DNA of 13,247 bases from Bifidobacteriaceae bacterium. GTDB taxonomy: Bacteria > Actinomycetota > Actinomycetes > Actinomycetales > WQXJ01. This document shows positions 7,627-13,247 of this stretch, in pieces. The notes under the pieces were generated by a model that was given only the letters and a program-made list of their open reading frames with translations, searched no databases and was not told the DNA's origin. The position numbers and the translations under genes are program-made. Every line of letters begins with the position of its first letter. The first letter of the stretch is position 1. The DNA lies in the NCBI GenBank assembly GCA_031268115.1, contig JAIRXV010000246.1:1-13247 (forward strand), read 5' to 3'.

Positions 7627-7645
7627 CGTATGGCACTATGCCGCT

Positions 7646-8881
7646 GTGACCTCGTACCCTGCCCCGTTCTGGTTCGAGGTGGGAACGCGCTTGGAGGGCT
7701 CCCCGGGGCGCACGGGCCGGCTCATCACCCCCCACGGCGAAATTCGCACCCCCGCGTTCATCCCCGTAGGCACCGCGGCCACGGTGAAGGGTGTTCTCCC
7801 GGAGACGATGGCGGCCCTCGGCGCCAGCGCCATCCTCGCCAACGCCTACCACCTGTACTTGCGCCCCGGCGCCGAGGTGGTCGAGGCGGCGGGCGGGCTC
7901 GCGGCGTTCATGAACTGGCCAGGGGTCACGTTCACCGATTCTGGAGGGTTCCAGGTGCTCTCGCTGGGGGCGGGTTTCAAGAAGGTCCTCGCCATGGACG
8001 CAGGCATCCCGGACGATGCCGTGATCGCCCCCCGCTCGCAGCGTCTCGCTGTTGTGGACGATGACGGAGTGACGTTCCGCTCACACCTGGACGGATCTCG
8101 CCACCGGTTCACGCCTGAAGTCTCCATGCAGGTGCAGCATCGCCTCGGCGCGGATGTGATCTTTGCGTTCGACGAGTGCACCACGCTGATGAACACCCGG
8201 GCGTACCAGGAGGCATCGGTGGCGCGCACGGCCGCGTGGGCGCGGCGGTGCGCGGCCGAACACCGCCGCCTCACGGATGTGGCCGGACCCGACCGCGCCT
8301 ACCAGGGCCTGTTTGGGGTGGTGCAAGGGGCGCAGTACGAGGACCTACGGCGCCAGGCCGCGCGGGACTTGAGGTCGCTCGGATTCGATGGGTACGGCAT
8401 CGGCGGCGCGTTGGAAAAGCAGGAGTTGGGCCGGATCGTGCGCTGGGTGTGCGAGGAGCTGCCCGATGGCGCACCCCGGCATTTGCTGGGGATCAGCGGC
8501 CTGGACGATCTGTTCTCGGCGGTCGAGGCCGGCGCGGACACGTTCGATTGCGTGGCGCCCTCGCGCACGGCCCGCCACGGGAGGGTGTACACGCCCGACG
8601 GTCCGCTGGCGCTCAAACGAGCGGGCCTGAAGGCGGACTGTGGGCCGATCGACCCCGAATGCGACTGCTACACCTGCGCCCACTACACCCGGGCCTACCT
8701 GAACCACCTTCTGCGCTCCGGGGAGATGGTGGGGGCCACACTCGCCACCGTTCACAACATCCGATTCGTGGTCCGGTTGGTGGACGCGATGCGCACCGCC
8801 ATCGATACCGGCGGCGCGGCCGGGTTAGCGGGCCTCCGGACACAAGTGCTGGGGCGATACTTCGCCGGGGGGCGGGGGTAG
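7646..8881 (+). CDS. tgt: tRNA-guanine transglycosylase (queuosine modification)
   Basis: The 411-residue TIM-barrel enzyme exchanges guanine-34 in GUN-anticodon tRNAs for a deazaguanine precursor. The conserved Asp98 is in TDSGGFQ and the nucleophile Asp301 is in TFDCVAPSR. The zinc site is C339, C341, C344 and H370, with the exact C-x-C-x2-C-x25-H spacing. Two differences from the E. coli-type enzyme are visible. An insertion of about 20 residues (about 109-140) follows the FQVLSLG motif. The substrate loop that reads GGLAVGE in preQ1-using enzymes reads IGGALEKQE (252-260). The start is GTG 7646, without a ribosome-binding site. Its functional partner, the YhhQ-type transporter, lies 3.5 kb downstream on the opposite strand, across the accessory island. 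Confidence 0.95.
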   Translation: MTSYPAPFWFEVGTRLEGSPGRTGRLITPHGEIRTPAFIPVGTAATVKGVLPETMAALGASAILANAYHLYLRPGAEVVEAAGGLAAFMNWPGVTFTDSGGFQVLSLGAGFKKVLAMDAGIPDDAVIAPRSQRLAVVDDDGVTFRSHLDGSRHRFTPEVSMQVQHRLGADVIFAFDECTTLMNTRAYQEASVARTAAWARRCAAEHRRLTDVAGPDRAYQGLFGVVQGAQYEDLRRQAARDLRSLGFDGYGIGGALEKQELGRIVRWVCEELPDGAPRHLLGISGLDDLFSAVEAGADTFDCVAPSRTARHGRVYTPDGPLALKRAGLKADCGPIDPECDCYTCAHYTRAYLNHLLRSGEMVGATLATVHNIRFVVRLVDAMRTAIDTGGAAGLAGLRTQVLGRYFAGGRG

Positions 8882-8961
8882 GTGGGCTGATCGGGGGCAT
8901 CTCTGCGACTGGCGTGCCTCGTCCGCGATGTCGTGGCACTGGGACGGTGGCGAGAATACCC

Positions 8962-8993
8962 CTATGACCCTATGACCACCGGCGATGTAGACT
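8962..8993 (+). promoter_or_regulatory. Toxin-antitoxin promoter with tandem repeat, probably leaderless
   Basis: TAGACT (8988-8993) ends 7 bases before the ATG at 9001, the distance expected for a -10 when transcription begins at the start codon. ATGACC (8964-8969), 18 bases upstream, is a fair -35. CTATGACC is repeated head-to-tail at 8962-8969 and 8970-8977, overlapping the -35 and spacer. That is a natural place for a ribbon-helix-helix antitoxin to bind and repress. No ribosome-binding site precedes the ATG. Confidence 0.5.
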
Positions 8994-9000
8994 GATTAGT

Positions 9001-9273
9001 ATGGCGCAGACGGCTACAACAACTATCCGCATCCCACGCAGTCTTCATCGCCAGCTTTCTGACTATGCCAGGTCCCACGGTGTCACTCTTGCCGCTGCTC
9101 TTGGGCGGGCCATCGCGGCCGCCCATCGTGAGGAGTTCTGGACCGCGGTCGAGGCAACCATGTGCTCCCCCGAAGCTGTCACCAGCACTCATGCTGAAGC
9201 CGCTGCCATGGACATGGCCTTGACCGACGGTTTGGACGACGAGTCCGCCTACTGGCGTGAGGTGTTGGCGTGA
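9001..9273 (+). CDS. Ribbon-helix-helix antitoxin of a MazEF-type pair
   Basis: The 90-residue protein begins TTTIRIPRSLHRQLSDYA, a typical ribbon-helix-helix DNA-binding start: a short strand with alternating polar residues (7-11), then helix 1 (about 14-25) and helix 2 (about 29-41). The rest is acidic (LTDGLDDESAYWREVLA at the end), as expected for the part that wraps and neutralises the toxin. The stop overlaps the toxin GTG start as GTGA, so toxin synthesis is coupled to antitoxin synthesis. The protein should also autoregulate the promoter just upstream. The family is inferred from fold pattern and neighbour; it is not a classical AbrB-type MazE. Confidence 0.82.
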   Translation: MAQTATTTIRIPRSLHRQLSDYARSHGVTLAAALGRAIAAAHREEFWTAVEATMCSPEAVTSTHAEAAAMDMALTDGLDDESAYWREVLA

Positions 9274-9587
9274 AACGCGGCGATGTCGTTCTGGCCGATC
9301 TGGGGCAACCGGTCGGTCACGAAGCCGGTTTTCTGCGTCCTCTGCTCATCTTGTCAACCGAGCGATTCCACCGGGTCGGGCTTGGCGTCGGGGTCCCCAT
9401 AACGAGGACGAAGCGGGGGTACCCGACTCATGTTGAGATTCGCGAGCCCCTCCCTGAGACCGGCTACGCCCAATGCGAGCACATCCGGAGCCTATCGACC
9501 GAGAGGATCCTCAAGGTTCTCGGGCAAGCTGACCCCCTCGCCGTCCTGCGGATTGAAGCCATAGTCAGGGAATGTCTACAACTGTGA
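9270..9587 (+). CDS. MazF-family mRNA interferase toxin (PemK/MazF fold)
   Basis: The 105-residue protein begins KRGDVVLADLGQPVGHE and FLRPLLILST, the start of the MazF barrel with the RGDVV and RP motifs. It continues with VPITRTKRGYPTHVEI (42-57, with conserved T and R) and YAQCEHIRSLSTERI (66-80), matching the Q-x-R-S-x-D/S region that helps form the RNA site. Length is normal for MazF (105-120). It should cleave mRNA at short sequences when free of antitoxin; the recognition sequence cannot be told. The start GTG overlaps the antitoxin stop. The motif STER occurs at 29-32 and 76-79, which matters for the deleted paralogue at 12223. Confidence 0.9.
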   Translation: MKRGDVVLADLGQPVGHEAGFLRPLLILSTERFHRVGLGVGVPITRTKRGYPTHVEIREPLPETGYAQCEHIRSLSTERILKVLGQADPLAVLRIEAIVRECLQL

Positions 9588-9808
9588 CCGACAGGCCGGT
9601 TCCGCACCGTTCACTACCACCCGGTTCTCCACCGTATTCTCCGCCAAATGCAAGGGCGCCCGCTCCAAACCCTCCAAGAACGGCAATTCGGTCCGCCACC
9701 TCATCACCAATACCATCCCCCAGATCCGATCCACCACCGCAATCGCCATCGATCTTGTCGTCAATGAACTGCGTGAGCCAGTGGTGAACGGGTGTGGGCC
9801 ACACCGAT
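9588..9808. other. Unassigned stretch, possible coding remnant
   Basis: About 220 bases follow the toxin gene without a recognisable gene. One plus-strand frame stays open from within mazF to TGA at 9817-9819 (ending GPHRWRF), and one minus-strand frame is open at 9576-9764. Both share the same third positions, which are about three quarters G or C, as in coding DNA. Neither translation resembles a family I know and neither has a ribosome-binding site. A decayed transposase or host-gene fragment is the best guess. Confidence 0.35.
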
Positions 9809-9916
9809 GGAGGTTTTGAACAATAGCGGGCCGTCCGCGCTGACACTGATAGAGCTCTTGAACACTAGAACCACCAGATTTGCCCGTTTCAGCCCGATCT
9901 AGTGTTCAAAACCTCC
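9809..9916. mobile_element. Miniature inverted-repeat element or insertion-sequence end remnant, 108 bp
   Basis: Termini GGAGGTTTTGAACAATAG (9809-9826) and, inverted, GGAGGTTTTGAACACTAG (9916-9899) match at 17 of 18 bases. A third, internal copy of the inner half, TTGAACACTAGA (9858-9869), pairs perfectly with 9898-9909. Length and lack of coding suit a miniature element. No clear target duplication flanks it, and it directly abuts the next element. Confidence 0.5.
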
Positions 9917-10023
9917 CTAGGACGCTGTCGGGCAAAGCCGTTTCGCCGGTGACCGCAACGCTCTGACCTGCGGTGATATCTCGCGAAAATGCTCGATTTC
10001 GGCTTTGTCCGACAGTCTCCTAG
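9917..10023. mobile_element. Candidate MITE: 99-bp element with 20-bp terminal repeats and CTAG target duplication
   Basis: The left end 9921-9940 starts GACGCTGTCGGGCAAAG. The right end 10019-10000, read inverted, starts GAGACTGTCGGACAAAG. The 20-base termini match at 17 positions. CTAG flanks both sides (9917-9920 and 10020-10023), like a 4-bp target duplication. The 99-bp interior has no ORF. Movement would need a transposase in trans. CTAG targets are known for IS5-group elements, but the family here is not identified. Confidence 0.6.
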
Positions 10024-10105
10024 GGATCCAGCGGGCCACGGTAGGTGGACAGATGCGGGGTTGCTGCTCTTCTGGACTGCTTGAGGGGCCGCGATTCTGT
10101 CCCTA

Positions 10106-11020
10106 TTAGCCCGCCGCCGCTGGGGCATTGATTCCCTCGTGGTCCTGCCACAGAGCGTTGTAGTCCTCCTCCAAAATCAGCCACAGTTCCGCGAGCACGT
10201 CAGGATCGACTCCGTCCAACGGCGGATCCGCCGGGGTGGTCGCAAACCCTCGACCCCCGCCGCTGATCGCTTTGAACCCCAGGCTCGCGCGGGGAGGGGC
10301 AACATACTCGTCCGGGTCCTCACTCGCCCGCTTCGCCATCGCCAGTTCGGCCTCGGCGTCGAAGGTCGGGCACTGCTTGACCAAGGCTCTCAACTGTTCC
10401 GGCTGGATGCTCGCAGGAATGTACACGGTTGGCGTGCCAGAGTCACCCAAGACTGGTCCATCGGCGTCCGCCACGTCTCGCAAGCCAAAATCACGCGCGC
10501 ACTCAGCCCAACTGTTCGATGCTTCTGCAATCGCCTGCATCCGAGCCAAGCGCTCCGCGGGGTCCGCCTCCCCATAAGGCTCACGATAGTTGGTCTGGCT
10601 CAAGCAGTCGGCGAACGCCTCCGAGTAGTCCTTTCCGTCGATCACAAGCCATGGATCAGCGCCATCGTGCGAGTATTGCTCCATGTCTTCTTGATCCAAT
10701 GGATCGGCGTCAGCGTCTTGTTCAAAGAACAACTGGCCCTCTAGGTTCTGCCCCAACACAAACGAGTCCCGCTCCCACCCCACCAACGGCTCACCCCGCG
10801 ATGTCTGATCAAGCCGCGCAGGGACATCGCGGTCAACAAGGCACTGATACATGGCTTCCCCGGCGGGGACCCCTTCGGCCGCGGGCTCCTGATGCAGACC
10901 CGGGGAGACGACTGACACAACGTCTTCATCTCCGGTTCCCGCGTCACAACCAGACCCTAAAGCGAGGAACAGCAACGCACAGCCCGCAACGAGCCCGGCC
11001 CGGATTCCACTTGCTGTCAT
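10106..11020 (-). CDS. Predicted lipoprotein with four extracellular cysteines, second gene of pair
   Basis: The 304-residue protein has a signal peptide (hydrophobic run about 7-22) ending LALGSGC, so Cys25 would be lipidated. The lipobox is imperfect, with Gly at -3. The mature part is acidic and has four further cysteines: C60 (YQCL), C139 (ADCL), C174 (WAECARDFG) and C217 (VKQCP), probably forming two disulfides outside the membrane. The same four-Cys order and the W-x-E-C-x-R-x-x-G motif occur in the upstream gene, so the two look paralogous. The start ATG overlaps that gene's stop as ATGA, with AGGAGA upstream. No family is recognised. Base composition is less GC-rich than sdh or tgt, consistent with acquired DNA. 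Confidence 0.8.
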   Translation of the reverse strand: MTASGIRAGLVAGCALLFLALGSGCDAGTGDEDVVSVVSPGLHQEPAAEGVPAGEAMYQCLVDRDVPARLDQTSRGEPLVGWERDSFVLGQNLEGQLFFEQDADADPLDQEDMEQYSHDGADPWLVIDGKDYSEAFADCLSQTNYREPYGEADPAERLARMQAIAEASNSWAECARDFGLRDVADADGPVLGDSGTPTVYIPASIQPEQLRALVKQCPTFDAEAELAMAKRASEDPDEYVAPPRASLGFKAISGGGRGFATTPADPPLDGVDPDVLAELWLILEEDYNALWQDHEGINAPAAAG

Positions 11021-11922
11021 GGATTCTCCTCATCCCCTTCGTTTTCGCCCAATCCGGCGTCCGCGAGTACCCGCTTCGCCTCTCGCACGCGATCCTCTGC
11101 CTGCTTCTTCACCTTCAGGAGCTCTTCGCGGTTCTCCGCGATATAGAGTTCCTGGTGACGCGCGTGCACTCCCGCCATCGCCTGCACCGTTCCAAGCCTG
11201 TCCGCGCAACGTGCGTCCGCGACAGTGGCGCTGCGGGCCATCTCATCATCAAGACCTTCGTATCGGACTCCACGATCATATTCGGGATCCACTTCCCAGC
11301 CTGCTTTTCGAACGCATTCTTGCCAGTCTTTCACGGCGGCGTCCCATTGGGGATCCTCCTCCGCGTCAGACCTGGCATTCATAGCTGCCGTCACTAGCGG
11401 GAATGCATCGTCACTCAGCATCTCGGTCGTTATCGGAGTCAGCATCGTCGCGGCCAGACTTACGCACAGACCCAATGCTTCGCCGGACGGAGCGTCAACC
11501 GTTCCTAGGCCCGCACTCACCTGCTCGTTTGTCTGCCCACCCTGTCCCCCACCAACCAACTCGTCCACGCGTTCTTCGACAATCGGAGTGTTCCAATACC
11601 CGTAGCGCCAATTGGGTTCGATCCTAAAGTCAAGCGCATCTCTTAGTTGCGCAACGGTCAACCGTCGATCCCCTCCGTGCGACTCAAGGCATTGATCCAA
11701 CTGCAACTGCCCGGCAACCGAGACGATCTCGGCCTCCTCACGCGACATCCCAAAATCGTCGAGCGGCAAAGCTATAGTACCAGTCGTATCGTCAAAGACG
11801 GCCCGCGCGCCACCTGGCGGCTCGCTCGTGTCTGAACACGCCACCACCACAGCCAATAGGGCGCAGGCCACAACCGGTACGACCGCGCAACGCTTCATGG
11901 ATTGCGACACCACCTCATACAC
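11017..11922 (-). CDS. Predicted lipoprotein with four extracellular cysteines, first gene of pair
   Basis: The 301-residue reading starts at GTG 11922, with AAGGAAGG just upstream. An internal ATG at 11898 (M9) would give a shorter, classical signal peptide. The signal ends LLAVVVAC, a good lipobox (VVAC), giving lipidated Cys29 and surface anchoring. Four further cysteines follow: C78 (DQCLES), C153 (GLCVS), C203 (DWQECVRKAGW) and C239 (DARCAD), in the same order as in the downstream gene. The C-terminal 30-40 residues (about 255-288) are highly charged helix or coiled coil. No enzymatic motif or transporter partner is seen nearby. The function is unknown; binding or sensing at the cell surface is only a guess. 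Confidence 0.8.
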   Translation of the reverse strand: MYEVVSQSMKRCAVVPVVACALLAVVVACSDTSEPPGGARAVFDDTTGTIALPLDDFGMSREEAEIVSVAGQLQLDQCLESHGGDRRLTVAQLRDALDFRIEPNWRYGYWNTPIVEERVDELVGGGQGGQTNEQVSAGLGTVDAPSGEALGLCVSLAATMLTPITTEMLSDDAFPLVTAAMNARSDAEEDPQWDAAVKDWQECVRKAGWEVDPEYDRGVRYEGLDDEMARSATVADARCADRLGTVQAMAGVHARHQELYIAENREELLKVKKQAEDRVREAKRVLADAGLGENEGDEENP

Positions 11923-12211
11923 CCTTCCTTTGTCCCTGAGTAGATCGAGTCCACATAGCCGCCGGTGATATCAGAACATCACGCGCAGACCTCGGCCTCA
12001 GCGTACCAAGCAGACTTGGGTACGTCACTCGCACGCCGACTGCGGAAACCCACGCGGGGTAGCTGTTGGCGCAGCAGGTCATGCCTGCTTGCCTGTAGGC
12101 ATCGCCTTGTGTGACGTGCTGCTCTACCTGGGCGTGTGCGCGCCCGATCAGTGAGCGCGCTTTCACCTCGATGTTTCTTCGGTGGACTGCCCGCCCCGGG
12201 GTGGGACTTCG
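11923..12211. other. Intergenic stretch upstream of the lipoprotein operon, possible decayed ORF
   Basis: About 290 bases must contain the lipoprotein promoter, though no convincing -10/-35 pair was found. A minus-strand frame is open through it, entering from beyond 12166. It has moderately coding-like third positions and includes MTCCANSYPAWVSAVGVRV, but no ribosome-binding site and no recognised family. It may be a remnant of an older gene. There is no tRNA or clear attachment site. Confidence 0.3.
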
Positions 12212-12354
12212 GAGGTGTTGGCGTGAAACGCGGCGACGTCGTTCTGGCCGATCTGGGACAGCCAGTCGGCCACGAAGTCGCTTTTCTGCGTGCTCTGATC
12301 ATCTTGTCAACCGAGAGGGTCCTCAAGGTTCTCGGGCAACCCAACGGAACCTGA
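12212..12354 (+). pseudogene. Internally deleted mazF copy, no antitoxin
   Basis: From GAGGTGTTGGCG (12213) the sequence follows the intact mazF for about 104 bases at about 91% identity, including the tail of the antitoxin reading, the GTG start (12223) and the RGDVV and STER motifs. It then jumps to the equivalent of mazF base 9498, dropping 141 bases (47 codons) between two ACCGAG repeats. After CTCGGGCAA the similarity ends and the frame closes after PNGT (TGA 12352-12354). The 43-residue product lacks the barrel core and the QCEHIRSLS segment, so it cannot be a working toxin. No antitoxin gene precedes it. Confidence 0.85.
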
Positions 12355-12364
12355 TACTCACGGT

Positions 12365-12382
12365 CCAACTCCCATTAGTTGG
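12365..12382. terminator. Small hairpin at the yhhQ stop, between convergent units
   Basis: CCAACT (12365-12370) and AGTTGG (12377-12382) form a 6-bp stem with a 6-base loop over the transporter stop codon. The placement fits a weak terminator between the mazF remnant and the transporter. There is no T-run. Confidence 0.3.
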
Positions 12383-13058
12383 CTTCGTGGCGCCTGGTCA
12401 CGCGGACGGCCGCGTAGGTCGCGGGCAAGAGAAACACCTCAACCACACACTTATACACGTAACCCACGGCCACGTACCCGGCAAACTGGAGGCCTTCGAT
12501 CACCCCATAGAACGCGACCGCGCAGAACACCGCAGTGTCCACAAGCTCCCCAAAGACCGTGGACACGATCAGCCGGGCCCACAGCGCCCGCCCACGCATC
12601 GCGGCCTTGAGCCGAACCAGCACCCACGCGTTTACCAGCTGCCCCAGCAGATACCCGGCCAATGAGGCCGCCACGATCCGGGGCACAAACCCCAGGATCG
12701 CCTCATAAGCGCCCTGCCCATCCCAGCCTGTCGCGGACGGCGCCACTTGGACCACCGCCCAGACCCCCGAAGCCAACACCGAAAGCACAAACCCCAGGAC
12801 GATGGCGCGTCTCGCCGCCCGAAATCCCCACACCTCAGACAGGACATCTCCGAGGATGTACGTCAACGGGAACAGAACCGCCCCGCCATCGAATGTCAAT
12901 GGGCCGATGCCTACCAGCTTGACGGCCGCGACGTTCGAGACGAGAAGAAGCGAACAGAACCCAGCCACCACCAAGGGGTAGGCCGATCGCACAGCGGGGG
13001 GGACGTCATCGTGCACCGGATGGGCCGGCCTACGCGGGCGGCCGCCGGTACCGGTCAT
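12375..13058 (-). CDS. yhhQ: Queuosine precursor transporter, YhhQ/VUT family
   Basis: The 227-residue membrane protein has a basic cytoplasmic N-terminus and about six helices. Family signatures are VKLVGIGPLTFDGGAVLFPL (46-65), then TYILGDVLSEVWGFRAARR (66-84), GQLVNAWV (139-146), STVFGELVDTAVF (166-178) and YKCVVEVFLLP (202-212). YhhQ-type proteins import preQ0/preQ1 or related deazapurines for queuosine synthesis. The presence of tgt in the same neighbourhood supports that role here. The ATG (13056-13058) overlaps the stop of the gene upstream as ATGA, with only a weak ribosome-binding site, so translation is probably coupled. Which precursor is carried cannot be told from sequence. Confidence 0.93.
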   Translation of the reverse strand: MTGTGGRPRRPAHPVHDDVPPAVRSAYPLVVAGFCSLLLVSNVAAVKLVGIGPLTFDGGAVLFPLTYILGDVLSEVWGFRAARRAIVLGFVLSVLASGVWAVVQVAPSATGWDGQGAYEAILGFVPRIVAASLAGYLLGQLVNAWVLVRLKAAMRGRALWARLIVSTVFGELVDTAVFCAVAFYGVIEGLQFAGYVAVGYVYKCVVEVFLLPATYAAVRVTRRHEAN

Positions 13059-13247
13059 GGCCGCTTGAACCGGCGCCTGATGCGCCGCACCACCCGCCGC
13101 AGGAAACTGGGGCGCGGGGCCGGGACTGGGGGTTTCTTCGGGGTGAGCGGCAGCGGGGGATCGTAGCGGTCCTGATCGCGGTCCGGACCAGAAGCGGTGG
13201 CCTGCGACAACCAGGCCAGGCGGTCGATGATCAGCTCCCGGAACATC
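13055..13247 (-). CDS. Small basic hypothetical protein, possibly truncated by the window edge
   Basis: A 63-residue reading starts at ATG 13246, one base from the edge, and may be only the C-terminal part of a longer gene. It has a helical start (FRELIIDRLAWLSQAT), a Pro-rich linker (PPLPLTPKKPPVPAPRP) and a strongly basic end (LRRVVRRIRRRFKRP) that could bind nucleic acid or membrane phosphates. It ends in a 4-base overlap with the transporter gene, so the two form an operon. No family is recognised. Its real size and start are unknown. Confidence 0.55.
   Translation of the reverse strand, partial: MFRELIIDRLAWLSQATASGPDRDQDRYDPPLPLTPKKPPVPAPRPSFLRRVVRRIRRRFKRP

Larger units (their letters stand above)
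7469..7645. promoter_or_regulatory. Divergent sdhC/tgt promoter region with several small dyads
   Basis: This gap must hold both promoters. It contains a hairpin TGAGGC/GCCTCA (7505-7522, 6-base loop) in the presumed sdh leader. TTGACG (minus strand, 7529-7524) is a possible -35, but no good -10 sits at 17-18 bases. A second dyad is CCAGG-TCAG-CCTGG (7567-7580). The overlapping palindromes GGTCCGGACC (7610-7619) and GGACCATGGTCC (7615-7626) end 19 bases before tgt. GCGTAA occurs twice (7585-7590, 7601-7606). No preQ1 riboswitch consensus is recognisable. tgt has no ribosome-binding site, and CACTAT (7634-7639) could be a -10 for a leaderless message. Confidence 0.45.

Noticed and set aside
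7469..7645. A preQ1 riboswitch before tgt
   Set aside because: I looked for the short CCCUCU-type pseudoknot with an A-rich tail and found no matching segment. The palindromes here do not fit that fold.
8176..8967. A 263-codon plus-strand frame inside tgt
   Set aside because: It is an out-of-frame shadow of tgt, Arg/Gly-rich, and its product matches nothing. The tgt frame has intact motifs to its end.
9971..11972. Shared 10-mer CGGTGATATC at 9971 and 11963
   Set aside because: One copy is inside the candidate MITE and the other is in the lipoprotein upstream region. The flanks do not match, so it is probably chance.
1..13247. CRISPR array, rRNA, or complete insertion sequence with transposase
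   Set aside because: No regularly spaced direct repeats, no rRNA-like stretches and no full transposase frame with catalytic motifs were found.

Overview
The window is high-GC DNA from an actinobacterium (Actinomycetota). The evidence is the gene content and the codon bias: a CrgA septation protein, an actinobacterial rhomboid protease with an N-terminal Cys/His finger beside a cyclophilin, a diheme single-anchor succinate dehydrogenase, and third codon positions dominated by G and C. The order crgA, rhomboid, cyclophilin, membrane protein recalls the replication-origin-proximal neighbourhood of several actinobacteria. I infer that position and cannot prove it here, and I cannot name a genus.

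Layout. (1) 1-2822: the 3' part of crgA (+) converges on a rhomboid protease (-), separated by a strong hairpin. The rhomboid is translationally coupled to an upstream cyclophilin-type prolyl isomerase (-). Divergent from these is an Ala-rich single-pass membrane protein (+). (2) 2883-3845: an HSL-like alpha/beta hydrolase (-) with an altered oxyanion-hole motif. (3) 3965-7468: the sdhCAB operon (-, transcribed C, A, B), with gaps or overlaps of only a few bases, encoding a quinone-linked succinate dehydrogenase. (4) 7646-8881: tgt (+), the tRNA-guanine transglycosylase of queuosine modification. (5) 9001-12354: an accessory island. It holds a RHH antitoxin/MazF toxin pair, about 0.5 kb of mobile-element debris including two miniature inverted-repeat elements, a two-gene operon of paralogous lipoproteins (-), and a second mazF copy crippled by an in-frame 141-bp deletion. 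(6) 12375-13247: a YhhQ-type queuosine-precursor transporter (-), coupled to a small basic protein that runs to the window edge.

How it fits together. tgt and the yhhQ-type transporter are the two halves of a queuosine salvage pathway: import of the deazapurine precursor, then base exchange into tRNA. They face each other across the island. The simplest reading is that a convergent tgt/yhhQ pair was separated by acquisition of the toxin-antitoxin and lipoprotein segment. Two about 91% identical mazF 5' ends lie in direct orientation around the inner 2.9 kb. The most interesting points are the mazF decay product, the stacked miniature elements, the paralogous four-cysteine lipoproteins, the non-canonical substrate loop of Tgt, and an 11-base palindromic word found near both queuosine genes.
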